From positions 6,866 through 70,865 of the forward strand of contig NZ_CP046194.1 of the NCBI RefSeq assembly GCF_012568845.1: a stretch of DNA of 64,000 nt, written 5' to 3'. Shown here one piece after another: positions 49,106-58,209 of the stretch (its first letter is position 1; each line of letters opens with the position of its first letter). The position numbers were made by a program, and so were the translations under genes. Source of the stretch: Enterobacteriaceae endosymbiont of Donacia cincticornis (lineage in GTDB: Bacteria > Pseudomonadota > Gammaproteobacteria > Enterobacterales > Enterobacteriaceae). A model generated the notes under the pieces. The model had not been told where the DNA came from. It worked only from the letters and a program-made list of their open reading frames with translations, and did not search any database.

Positions 49106-49597
49106 CTATAAATTATATATAAAAAAAATATTATTTTTTAATATAAAAATAAAACCAATAAAAATTAAAATATCTGCAAAGTTAAAAATTGGAAATTGAT
49201 AATTAAAAATATGTAGATTTATAAAATCTATTACAAAACCGTGATAAATTCTATCAATTAAATTACCTAATATTCCACTAATTATTAAATTATATGATAA
49301 ATAAATATTTTTATTTTTTAATAAATGTTTTATATAAAATAAAATTAAAATAATTATAACTGTAAAAAAATAAATAATAATTTTCTTATTTTTTAAAAAT
49401 TCTAAAATGATACCATAATTACGTATATAAATAAAATTTATATAATTATTTATATAAAAACATTCATATAATTTTATATTTTTAATAATTAAAGTTTTAC
49501 TTAAAAAATCTATTATTATAAGTAATATAATATAAAAATTTAATAAATATTTTATTTTTTTAATCAAAATTTTAAATAAATAAACGTTTTTCTCCAT
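49106..49597 (-). CDS. lspA: Prolipoprotein signal peptidase
   Basis: Inner-membrane aspartyl protease that removes the signal peptide of lipid-modified prolipoproteins. 163 residues against 164, four membrane helices. Catalytic aspartates lie in LIDRIYHGFVIDFI and FNFADILI; IRNYGIILEF matches the conserved NYG segment. The start overlaps the ileS end by 26 bp. AAGGA lies too close to the ATG to be a good ribosome site, so translation probably depends on coupling to ileS. Confidence 0.95.
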   Translation of the reverse strand: MEKNVYLFKILIKKIKYLLNFYIILLIIIDFLSKTLIIKNIKLYECFYINNYINFIYIRNYGIILEFLKNKKIIIYFFTVIIILILFYIKHLLKNKNIYLSYNLIISGILGNLIDRIYHGFVIDFINLHIFNYQFPIFNFADILIFIGFIFILKNNIFFIYNL

Positions 49598-52364
49598 TTC
49601 CTTTTATGTTTAATTGACAACGCTCACAAATATCATTTGTTATATATTTTGAATAATACCAACAACGTTGACATTTTATATATTTTGATTTTGTAATTTT
49701 AAATTTTTGTACTAATCTATTTTTAATTTTTGTTTTTTCTAAAAAAATAGTAATATTAGAAACTAATAATAAAAAACGCAATTCTGAACCTAATAGTAAT
49801 AATTTATTATAAATATTTTTTGTTACAAATACAATTATATCTACTTCTAGAGAAGTTTTAATAATTTTTTTATTTCTTGCATATTCTATAATTTTATTAA
49901 TTTCATTTTTAAAAATGAAAATATTATTCCAATATTGATCATTCATAATATCTTTTGATGAAAAATAAAATAAATTAGAATACCATTCTTCTATAAAAAT
50001 ATATTTATTTCTTAATCCTGGAATATAATTCCAAATTTCATGAGCTGTAAAAGATAATATTGGAGTTATCCATCTTACTAAAGATTCAAGAATCATATAT
50101 AAAGCTGTTTGACAGCTTAATCTTTCGATACTACATTTTTTAAATGTATATTGTCTATCTTTAATAATATCAAAATATAAAGAACCTAAATCTATAGAAC
50201 AAAATTGTATTACTTCTTTAACAACATTTTGTATGTTATATATTTTATAATATTTAATAATTTTATTTTGCACAATTTTTGTTTTATTAATAATCCATTT
50301 ATCTAAAATTATCATTTTAATAGGTTTAATCATATTTTTATCAGGATTAAAATCATATAAATTAGATAATAAAAATCTAACTGTATTACGAATACGTCTA
50401 TAAATTTCTGTAATTCTTTTTAAAATATCATTAGATATATTAATTTCATCAGAATAATCTGTAGATGCGACCCATAATCTCAGAATATCACTACCTAAAT
50501 TAGTTATTATATCTTGAGGTTTTATAATATTACCTAATGATTTAGACATTTTTTTACCTTTACTATCTACGGTAAATCCATGACTAATAACTGTTTTATA
50601 AGGAGGACGATGATGTATAATTAAAGAAATAATTAATGATGATATAAACCATCCTCTATATTGATCTGTTCCTTCTAAGTACATATCAATAATATTATTT
50701 TTAAATTCTTTAATTTGATTTATAATCGAATTATAAGTTGAGCCTGAATCAAACCATACATCTAATGTATCTGTAACTTTTTCATAATAAATATAATCAT
50801 TGCCTAAAAATTTTTTAATATCTAAATCCCACCATGCCTGTATACCTTTTTTTTCAATTATACAAGCTATTTTTTCAATAAATTCTAGTGAATTATTATG
50901 TATTTTTTGTGTTTTTTTATGAATAAATAAAGGAATTGGGATCCCCCAAAGTCTTTGTCTAGAAATACACCAATCAGGTCTTTTATCTAACATTATAGAC
51001 ATTCTTTTATATCCCCAATCAGGTATCCATTTTACTTTTTTAATTGATTGTTTTATTTTTTGTTTAAAATTTTGATTTATACTAATAAACCATTGTGGGG
51101 TAGATATATAAATAATTGGTATTTTATGACGCCAACAGTATGGATATTTATGGATATAATCATCTACTAAAAATAATGATCCCTTTTTTTTTAAAATATC
51201 TAATATTATTTTTTCTGAATAAAATACATTAATATTATTTAACTTAGGATGGATACCCTTTATAAAAAAGCCTTTTTTATTTATAATATTTTTCATAAGT
51301 TTTATATTATGTTGATAACATATATTATAATCATCTAATCCATGATTAGGAGCTATATGAACAATACCTGTACCTGATTTTTCAGAAGCATAATTATTTA
51401 TAATTAAATGTGAAATATTATTATTAAAAGGATTATATATCAATAAATTTTTAAAATTTTCACCTTTTATTTCTCCTAAAATTTTCCAATTTATTATTTT
51501 TGTTTTATTCATGATAATATTTACTAAATTTTTTGCTATAATTATAATATCATCATTAATTTTAATTAATTGATAATATATTCTAGGATTAATAACAATT
51601 GCCTGATTAGCAGGTATACTCCATGGGGTAGTAGTCCATATTAAAAAAGAAATATTATTATTATTTTTTATTTTTAAATTTAAAGTTTTTTTAAAAAAAT
51701 CATTACTAGCAATAGTAAATTTAACATAACATGTTAATGTTTTTTTTTTAACGTAATCGACTTCAGCTTCAGCTAAAGAAGAAATACATTTTATACACCA
51801 ATATACTGGTTTTTCCCCTTTATATACATAATTATTTTTAATAATACTTCCTAAAGTACGTACAATATTAGCTTCTGTTTTAAAATCCATTGTTAAATAA
51901 GGATGTAACCAATCAGCTAATATTCCTAATCTAATAAAATCTTTTTTTTGTTTAGAAATTTGTTTTAATGCATATTTTCTACATTCAATTCTAAATTGTT
52001 TTTTAGAAACATTTTTATTTTTATTTTTTAAAATTTTTTCTACTTTTTGTTCTATAGGTAAACCATGGCAATCCCAACCAGGAATAAAAAGAGTATAATA
52101 GCCATCCATATTTTTAGATTTCAAAATAATATCTTTTAAAATTTTATTAAAAGCATGTCCGATATGTATATTACCATTTGCATAAGGAGGCCCATCATGT
52201 AAAATAAATTTTTTTTTTTTTTGTTTTTTTTGATTTAAAATATTTTTATATAAATTATCTTTTTCCCATTGTTTTAATATTATTAACTCATTAGTAACTA
52301 GATTAGCTTTCATCGGAAATTTTGTTTTTGGTAAATTTAATCGAAATTTATTTTTTATACTCAT
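49572..52364 (-). CDS. ileS: Isoleucyl-tRNA synthetase
   Basis: Class I synthetase with editing domain. 930 residues against 938. HIGH motif NIHIGHAFN, KMSKS motif GKKMSKSLGNI (around 600), C-terminal zinc ribbon CQRCWYY...CERCQLN. Near the N-terminus a run of 14 T on the plus strand (52209-52222) encodes lysines just before the conserved FILHDGPPYANG. Order rpsT, ileS, lspA is ancestral but ribF is missing from the 138-bp gap between rpsT and ileS. Confidence 0.98.
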   Translation of the reverse strand: MSIKNKFRLNLPKTKFPMKANLVTNELIILKQWEKDNLYKNILNQKKQKKKKFILHDGPPYANGNIHIGHAFNKILKDIILKSKNMDGYYTLFIPGWDCHGLPIEQKVEKILKNKNKNVSKKQFRIECRKYALKQISKQKKDFIRLGILADWLHPYLTMDFKTEANIVRTLGSIIKNNYVYKGEKPVYWCIKCISSLAEAEVDYVKKKTLTCYVKFTIASNDFFKKTLNLKIKNNNNISFLIWTTTPWSIPANQAIVINPRIYYQLIKINDDIIIIAKNLVNIIMNKTKIINWKILGEIKGENFKNLLIYNPFNNNISHLIINNYASEKSGTGIVHIAPNHGLDDYNICYQHNIKLMKNIINKKGFFIKGIHPKLNNINVFYSEKIILDILKKKGSLFLVDDYIHKYPYCWRHKIPIIYISTPQWFISINQNFKQKIKQSIKKVKWIPDWGYKRMSIMLDKRPDWCISRQRLWGIPIPLFIHKKTQKIHNNSLEFIEKIACIIEKKGIQAWWDLDIKKFLGNDYIYYEKVTDTLDVWFDSGSTYNSIINQIKEFKNNIIDMYLEGTDQYRGWFISSLIISLIIHHRPPYKTVISHGFTVDSKGKKMSKSLGNIIKPQDIITNLGSDILRLWVASTDYSDEINISNDILKRITEIYRRIRNTVRFLLSNLYDFNPDKNMIKPIKMIILDKWIINKTKIVQNKIIKYYKIYNIQNVVKEVIQFCSIDLGSLYFDIIKDRQYTFKKCSIERLSCQTALYMILESLVRWITPILSFTAHEIWNYIPGLRNKYIFIEEWYSNLFYFSSKDIMNDQYWNNIFIFKNEINKIIEYARNKKIIKTSLEVDIIVFVTKNIYNKLLLLGSELRFLLLVSNITIFLEKTKIKNRLVQKFKITKSKYIKCQRCWYYSKYITNDICERCQLNIKGNGEKRLFI

Positions 52365-52502
52365 TGTCTTTAATCTTAAAATTAATTTTAAATATTAAAT
52401 TTTTATTTTATTTATCTTAGAATATTATATATAATAATATTTTATGTAAATATTTTATAAAAATAAAATATAATAAGTATCATTATAATTATTGAGTATT
52501 AT

Positions 52503-52766
52503 ATGGCTAATATAAAATCATCTAAAAAAAGAGTTTTAAAATCAGAACAAAATAGACAACATAATATGAAATATCGTTCTATGTTACGTACTTTTATTAA
52601 AAAAGTGAATAATGCTATTTCAGAAAAAAACATTGAATTATCTAAAAAAATGTTTAAAAAAATGCAATCTTTGATAGATAAACAAGCACAAAAAAATTTA
52701 ATTCATAAAAATAAAGCATCTCGTTATAAATCCAGACTTTTTAATAAAATAAACAAACTTATTTAA
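52503..52766 (+). CDS. rpsT: Ribosomal protein S20
   Basis: 87 residues, same as E. coli. ANIKSSKKRVLKSEQNRQHN and the C-terminal KNLIHKNKASRYKSRL are typical of S20, which binds the bottom of 16S rRNA. Start is ATG; E. coli uses a UUG involved in autoregulation, so that control is probably absent. Divergent from ileS. Confidence 0.97.
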   Translation: MANIKSSKKRVLKSEQNRQHNMKYRSMLRTFIKKVNNAISEKNIELSKKMFKKMQSLIDKQAQKNLIHKNKASRYKSRLFNKINKLI

Positions 52767-52824
52767 ATATTATAAAATATATATAAAATTATAAAGTTAA
52801 TATAAATAACAAATACTAATATAT

Positions 52825-53139
52825 ATGAAAATTTCTTTAACTAATAAAGCTGCAAAGAAAATAAAATCTTTAAATCGGAAAAATATGAATTTTAGAGTAT
52901 TTATTATAGGTGGAGGGTGTAGTGGATTTAAATATGATTTCATCTTTGATAAAATAATACAAAAAAATGACCTTTTAATAAAAAGATTAGGTATAAATAT
53001 TATTATTGATACAATAAGTATACAATATCTATCGGGAAGTATAATCGATTATATTCAAAATATTGAAGAAGAAAAATTTATTATTAAAAATCCATATATG
53101 AAAAATAAATGTAATTGTGGTTATTCTTTCGATATTTAA
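52825..53139 (+). CDS. erpA: A-type iron-sulfur carrier ErpA
   Basis: Delivers Fe-S clusters to apo-proteins such as those of isoprenoid synthesis, LipA and LeuC. 104 residues against 114. The three cluster-binding cysteines are in GGGCSGFKY and the C-terminal CNCG. SIQYLSGSIIDY resembles ErpA more than IscA or SufA. LipA and LeuC, both Fe-S proteins, are in this window. Assignment among A-type carriers is likely but not certain. Confidence 0.88.
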   Translation: MKISLTNKAAKKIKSLNRKNMNFRVFIIGGGCSGFKYDFIFDKIIQKNDLLIKRLGINIIIDTISIQYLSGSIIDYIQNIEEEKFIIKNPYMKNKCNCGYSFDI

Positions 53140-53174
53140 TATCAATAATTAAAATTATTTCATAAGGAAAATAT

Positions 53175-53873
53175 ATGTCTAATATTAAATTAGTTTTATT
53201 ACGTCATGGAGAAAGTGAATGGAACAAAAAAAATTTGTTTACTGGATGGCATGATGTTAAATTAACTAAAGAAGGTAAAATTGAAGCAAAAAAAGCAGGA
53301 CAAATTTTAAAAATAAATAATTTTAAATTTGATTATGCGTATACTTCTTTTTTAAGAAGAGCAATATGTACCTTATGGTTAACACTAGATCAATTAGATC
53401 AATTATGGATACCTATTAAAAAAACATGGAGATTAAATGAAAGACATTATGGAAAATTACAAGGAATCAATAAAGATCAAGCTATAAAAAAATTTGGAAT
53501 AGAACAAGTAAAACAATGGAGACGTAGTTTTAATGTCGCTCCTCCTTTATTATCTATGGATGATTTTAGATGGCCTAGATTTGATTCTAAATATTCTAAA
53601 TTAGAAGATTATCAATTACCTTTATCAGAAAGTTTATCTACAACTATGAAAAGAGTAATGCATGTATGGAATAATCATATATCTCTTAAAATAAGAAATA
53701 TGGAACGTATTTTAATTGTTGCTCATGGTAATTCATTAAGAGCTTTAATAAAATATATAGAAAATATAAATGATAAAGATATTGTTAATTTAAATATAGC
53801 TACGGGAATACCTATTATTTATGAATTTAATAATAATTTAAATTATATTAATAAATATTATTTAAATAATTAA
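53175..53873 (+). CDS. gpmA: 2,3-bisphosphoglycerate-dependent phosphoglycerate mutase
   Basis: Glycolytic mutase. 232 residues against 250. Catalytic His is in LLRHGESEWN (near residue 10), second His in VAHGNSLRAL, with FTGWHDVKLT, RRAICTLW, LNERHYGKLQG also conserved. The protein stops right after RYYL-equivalent KYYLNN, so the flexible C-terminal tail of about 18 residues is missing. Ribosome site AAGGA. Confidence 0.97.
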   Translation: MSNIKLVLLRHGESEWNKKNLFTGWHDVKLTKEGKIEAKKAGQILKINNFKFDYAYTSFLRRAICTLWLTLDQLDQLWIPIKKTWRLNERHYGKLQGINKDQAIKKFGIEQVKQWRRSFNVAPPLLSMDDFRWPRFDSKYSKLEDYQLPLSESLSTTMKRVMHVWNNHISLKIRNMERILIVAHGNSLRALIKYIENINDKDIVNLNIATGIPIIYEFNNNLNYINKYYLNN

Positions 53874-53892
53874 TAATTATACTTTAAAAATT

Positions 53893-56031
53893 TTATTTAG
53901 TAGCTTGAATAACTGTTACTGCAATAGTATAAATTATATCTTCAATAGAAGCACCTCTTGAAAGATCATTAATTGGTTGTTTTATACCTTGTAAAATAGG
54001 TCCTATAGAAATAATATTAGAAGATCTTTGTACTGCTTTATATGTCGTATTACCTGTATTAAGATCAGGAAAAATAATAATATTAGCTTTTCCTGCAACT
54101 AATGAATTTGGAGCTTTATATTTAGCAACATTTCTCATGATAGCTGTATCATATTGTAAAGGACCATCTATTAAAAGGTTTGGTATTTTTTTTCTTACTA
54201 AATTAGTAGCTTTATATACTTTTTCTACTTCAATACCTTTAGCAGATGTTCCAGTAGAATAAGAAATCATTGCTACTTTAGGTTGAAAATTAAATAATTT
54301 ACTAGTTTCCACTGATTGTATAGCTATTTCAGCTAATTGTTTATAATCAGGATTAGGATTAATTGCACAATCAGCATAAATTAATACATTTTTAGGTAAT
54401 AACATAATAAATATAGATGAAACAATAGAATATTTAGATAAAGTTTTAATAATTTGTAATGCAGGTCTGATAGTATTTGCAGTTGTTGTATTAGCTCCTG
54501 AAACTATACCATCAACTTTATGTTCTTTTAACATCATAGTCGCTAAAAACATATTATCATTTAATAAATGTATTGCTTCATATTTACTTAAAAGCTTATT
54601 TTTTCTTATATACATAAGTTTTTCTATATAATTATTTCTTATTAAATCTGGATCTATAATAGAAATATTATTATTATTAATATTAATATTATTTTTTTTA
54701 GCTATATTTATAATTTCTTTTGTTTTTCCGAATAAAATACAATTAGCAATATTTTTTTCAGAACATATTGATGCTGCTTTTAAAACACGTAATTCCTTAC
54801 CTTCAGGTAGTAAAATTATTTTTTTAGATTTACTTGCTTTATTTATTAAATTATATTTAAAAATAAATGGAGAAACATAAAATTTATAATTTAAATCTTT
54901 TTGTTTAAAAAAATTTGAAGGAATATATAGTTTAGTATAATTAATAATATTAGTTATTAAATCAGTATCATTTATTGGAAAATCATATTTATAAATATTT
55001 TCTAATTTTAAAAAAATATTGTATAAATTATCTTTTACACAAAATAAAGATATATTATTTTTAACAATTTTTTTTATTATATTAATTTTATAAAATTTTT
55101 TATTTATTATGAAGTCTGTAAATAAAATTGCATTAAAAATAATTTTTTTAGATAAAATTTGATCTATAATTTTAATTATTTTTTTATTTTTAAAAGAAAT
55201 AACTAATAAAGATTCACTAAATTTTTGTAGATTTATAAAAATTTTTTTATCAAAATAAATAATATATTTAATTTTTTTATATTTAATATTATTAATTATA
55301 TTACAATTTAAATAATTACATATCAATTTTACATTAATACCAAATATAAAATTTTTCAACCATGGCACTAATATAATATTCTTGTTTTTAGAAAATAAAA
55401 ATTTTTTAGATACAAAATTATATTTTTTTGTATATAAAAAATGTTGAAAAATATTTAAATTGTAAAAAAAAGGGTTAATATTTTGATATGCATATTTTTT
55501 TTTAATAAATAAATATGTATTTTTAATGTTAAAATCATTTAATTTATTTTTAAAAAGAATTTTAATTTTAGATTCTATTTTTTCTAAATTTTTATTTATT
55601 ATAGACATGGATGTTACAAAAATTATTTTTGCATTAAATATATTTGCTATATCACAATTTAATTGAAAAATTAATTCTTTAATACAAACAGGAATTATCC
55701 CTTCTATAAAAAGAATATCTGTATTATAAATATTTTGATAAGTTTTTTGAATTATGTTATCTATAATGTTATTATATTCAATATTTTTTTTTAATAAACT
55801 AATATCATTTATTTTTATTGGATTAATTGATTTTATATTAGGAAAATTATGCATATTTAAAATGTCATTAGTATGATTAAAATAATAATTTTCTATTCTA
55901 GAAATAGGTTTTAAAAAACTACATTTTAAATTATTATTTTTTAAAATTTTTAAAAATCCTAAATTAATACTTGTAAAAAAATGCATATCAATATCTATTG
56001 GTATAGATATAATTACTTGTTTTTTAAACAT
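53893..56031 (-). CDS. pta: Phosphate acetyltransferase
   Basis: Converts acetyl-CoA to acetyl phosphate. 712 residues against 714, the long gammaproteobacterial form. The C-terminal catalytic domain (about 390-712) is well conserved: ILLPEGKELRVLKAA, VDGIVSGANTTTANTIRPALQ, YADCAINPNPD, SYSTGTSAKG, PDLNTGNTTYKAVQR. The N-terminal regulatory half is only faintly recognisable; its P-loop-like opening is degenerate. Follows ackA by 32 bp. Confidence 0.97.
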   Translation of the reverse strand: MFKKQVIISIPIDIDMHFFTSINLGFLKILKNNNLKCSFLKPISRIENYYFNHTNDILNMHNFPNIKSINPIKINDISLLKKNIEYNNIIDNIIQKTYQNIYNTDILFIEGIIPVCIKELIFQLNCDIANIFNAKIIFVTSMSIINKNLEKIESKIKILFKNKLNDFNIKNTYLFIKKKYAYQNINPFFYNLNIFQHFLYTKKYNFVSKKFLFSKNKNIILVPWLKNFIFGINVKLICNYLNCNIINNIKYKKIKYIIYFDKKIFINLQKFSESLLVISFKNKKIIKIIDQILSKKIIFNAILFTDFIINKKFYKINIIKKIVKNNISLFCVKDNLYNIFLKLENIYKYDFPINDTDLITNIINYTKLYIPSNFFKQKDLNYKFYVSPFIFKYNLINKASKSKKIILLPEGKELRVLKAASICSEKNIANCILFGKTKEIINIAKKNNININNNNISIIDPDLIRNNYIEKLMYIRKNKLLSKYEAIHLLNDNMFLATMMLKEHKVDGIVSGANTTTANTIRPALQIIKTLSKYSIVSSIFIMLLPKNVLIYADCAINPNPDYKQLAEIAIQSVETSKLFNFQPKVAMISYSTGTSAKGIEVEKVYKATNLVRKKIPNLLIDGPLQYDTAIMRNVAKYKAPNSLVAGKANIIIFPDLNTGNTTYKAVQRSSNIISIGPILQGIKQPINDLSRGASIEDIIYTIAVTVIQATK

Positions 56032-56063
56032 TATTATATACCGTTTAAATTTATTAAAAAAAA

Positions 56064-57272
56064 TTATTTTATTTTATAAATAATTTTAAATGTCTCTTGA
56101 GAAATCATTAATTCTTCATTTGTAGGAATTACTATTATAGGTATACTAAAATTTGTACTTATAAGCCCGATTTTACCATATTTAAAAATATTATTTAATT
56201 TTTTATCAATAAAAAAATTTAAAATTTTTAATTTTTTTATTGTTTTTTCTCGAATTAATGTACTATTTTCTCCAATTCCTCCTGTAAAAATAATTGCATG
56301 TATTTTATTATTCATTAACACACTATAAGATGCTATATATTTAGTTAAATTATGTATAAATACATCAGTAGCTATTTTAATATCGTTATTTTTAAAATAA
56401 TTTTCTTCGATATATCTAAAATCACTAGTAATATTTGTTAATCCTAACATACCTGATTTTTTAGTTAAAATATTGTAAATTGTGTCCATATCAAAATTTA
56501 ATTCATTAAACATATAAAATATAATTGCTGGATCAATATTACCGCATCTAGTTCCCATTACTAATCCTTCTAAAGGTGTCAATCCCATAGAAGTATCTAT
56601 ACTTTTACCATTATTTATTGCTGTAATAGATGAACCATTACCTAAATGGCAAGAAATACAATTAAAATTATGTAGTTTTATATTTAAAAATTTAGCTGCG
56701 ATTTGAGTAACATATTTATGACTAGTTCCATGTGCTCCATAACGACGTATTTTATATTTTTTATAAAATATGATCGGTAATGCATATAAATATGATTTAA
56801 TAGGTATTGTTTGATGAAAAGCTGTATCAAATACAGCAACTTGTTTATTTTTTAAATGTGGTAAAATTTTTTTCATTTCTTTTACACCTATTACTTGAAT
56901 AGGATTATGTAAAGGTGCGAAAATAGACGCTTTTTTTATTTCTTCAAGAACAGTATCGGTAATTAATACAGAATTAATAAATTTTTCACCACCATGTACT
57001 ATACGGTGCCCTATACCTATGATACTATCATACAATAAATTTTTTTTTAATATTTTTTCTACTAAATAATTTAGTATGAATTTATGAGTAATTTTATTAT
57101 AAAATTTAATTTTTTTTTTTTTTTCATTAAAATTCCATTTAATTATAGAATTATTATTATGAAAATTTTCAGCTAAACCAAACAGTAAAGTTTTTTTTTT
57201 TATAGGATCTATAATTTTAAATTTTAAAGAAGAACTACCACAATTAATTACAAATATTAATTTATCTAACAT
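56064..57272 (-). CDS. ackA: Acetate kinase
   Basis: Makes ATP from acetyl phosphate. 402 residues against 400. Motifs: INCGSSSLKF, GHRIVHGGE, FDTAFHQT, RRYGAHGTSHKYV, LGNGSSITAI, GTRCGNIDPA, FTGGIGENS. A run of 15 T on the plus strand (57110-57124) encodes lysines in frame. With pta it forms the acetate-overflow, substrate-level ATP route. Confidence 0.98.
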   Translation of the reverse strand: MLDKLIFVINCGSSSLKFKIIDPIKKKTLLFGLAENFHNNNSIIKWNFNEKKKKIKFYNKITHKFILNYLVEKILKKNLLYDSIIGIGHRIVHGGEKFINSVLITDTVLEEIKKASIFAPLHNPIQVIGVKEMKKILPHLKNKQVAVFDTAFHQTIPIKSYLYALPIIFYKKYKIRRYGAHGTSHKYVTQIAAKFLNIKLHNFNCISCHLGNGSSITAINNGKSIDTSMGLTPLEGLVMGTRCGNIDPAIIFYMFNELNFDMDTIYNILTKKSGMLGLTNITSDFRYIEENYFKNNDIKIATDVFIHNLTKYIASYSVLMNNKIHAIIFTGGIGENSTLIREKTIKKLKILNFFIDKKLNNIFKYGKIGLISTNFSIPIIVIPTNEELMISQETFKIIYKIK

Positions 57273-57416
57273 TTTTACATCCTAAATATATTTTTTCTAT
57301 ATAATTATTAATAATTATATAGAAAAAAATAATAAAATTATATATAAAATATTTGATAAAAATTTTAAAATATATTATATACATGATCAATAATTTATTA
57401 TATAATTCACTTTGTA

Positions 57417-57487
57417 GGCGCATTGGCAGAATGGTTATGCAGAGGATTGCAAATCCTTTTATTTCGGTTCAATTCCGGGATGCGCCT
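57417..57487 (+). tRNA. cysT: tRNA-Cys, anticodon GCA
   Basis: Acceptor GGCGCAT/ATGCGCC, anticodon stem-loop GAGGATTGCAAATCCTT with anticodon GCA, T arm TCGGTTCAATTCCGG, and discriminator U, the normal identity base for cysteine. CCA not encoded. TATAAT at 57401-57406 may be the -10 box. Followed 13 bases later by tRNA-Leu(UAA), like E. coli cysT-leuZ; glyW, which precedes them there, is absent. Confidence 0.96.
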
Positions 57488-57500
57488 AAAATATTATTTT

Positions 57501-57587
57501 ACCCAGATGGTGGAATTGGTAGACACAAGGGACTTAAAATCCCTCGGCATTTATATTGCTATGCGGGTTCAATTCCCGCTCTGGGTA
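57501..57587 (+). tRNA. leuZ: tRNA-Leu, anticodon UAA
   Basis: Acceptor ACCCAGA/TCTGGGT, D arm TGGTGGAATTGGTAGACAC, anticodon stem-loop AGGGACTTAAAATCCCT with anticodon TAA, class II variable arm CGGCATTTATATTGCTATG, T arm GCGGGTTCAATTCCCGC. Reads UUA, the main leucine codon here. Discriminator A; no CCA. Position 1 is A paired with U, where E. coli leuZ has G. Confidence 0.96.
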
Positions 57588-57603
57588 AAATAAAATAAAT
57601 ATT

Positions 57604-58071
57604 TTATAAAAAATATTCATATTTTTGTAAAATATTATTAAATATAATAAATAATAATGATTTATTATGAATAAATATATAATTATAAAAATTTTTGTCT
57701 ATATAGTTTAATGAATATAGTATAATAATTATTATTAAAAATCCTTTTAATAATCCAAAAAATAATCCTAAAAATTGATTTATATTTTTAATGTAAATAT
57801 TTTTAATTTTAATATTTAAATAATTTTTAATTATACATCCTAATATTAAAATAAATATCAAATAAAAAAATATTAAAAAAAAATTTTTAAAATAAAGATG
57901 ATTTATATCTATTTTTTTTATATAAAATAAATAATAACAATATTTTTTTAATAAATAAAAAGATATAAACCAGCTAAATATAGTTAATATTTCATTTATA
58001 AAACCTTTTAAAAAACTCATTGTAGAAAAATATATTAATATAAATATAAATAAATAATCTATTTTTGACAT
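57604..58071 (-). CDS. cvpA: CvpA-family inner-membrane protein
   Basis: 155 residues against 162 in E. coli, with four hydrophobic segments. MSKIDYLFIFI, SFLKGFINEILTIFSW and QFLGLFFGLLKGFLIII follow the CvpA pattern (SLIRGFVREALSLVTW; RVLGVCFGALRGVL). CvpA is needed for colicin V export in E. coli and has an ill-defined role in envelope homeostasis. It lies near truA as in E. coli, with accD, folC and dedD lost from between. Confidence 0.85.
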   Translation of the reverse strand: MSKIDYLFIFILIYFSTMSFLKGFINEILTIFSWFISFYLLKKYCYYLFYIKKIDINHLYFKNFFLIFFYLIFILILGCIIKNYLNIKIKNIYIKNINQFLGLFFGLLKGFLIIIIILYSLNYIDKNFYNYIFIHNKSLLFIIFNNILQKYEYFL

Positions 58072-58209
58072 ATGAATATATATTTTTTTTAAATAAAATA
58101 AGATAACATATTTAAAATTAATTTTTTAAAACTATAAAATTTTGTAAAAATATTATTATTTAAAATAAATATTTATAATAAAAAAATTTTATTTATAATA
58201 ATAAAATTA

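Noticed and set aside
57353-57598. 81-codon open frame on the plus strand
   Set aside because: It runs straight through tRNA-Cys and tRNA-Leu; the translation is only tRNA sequence.
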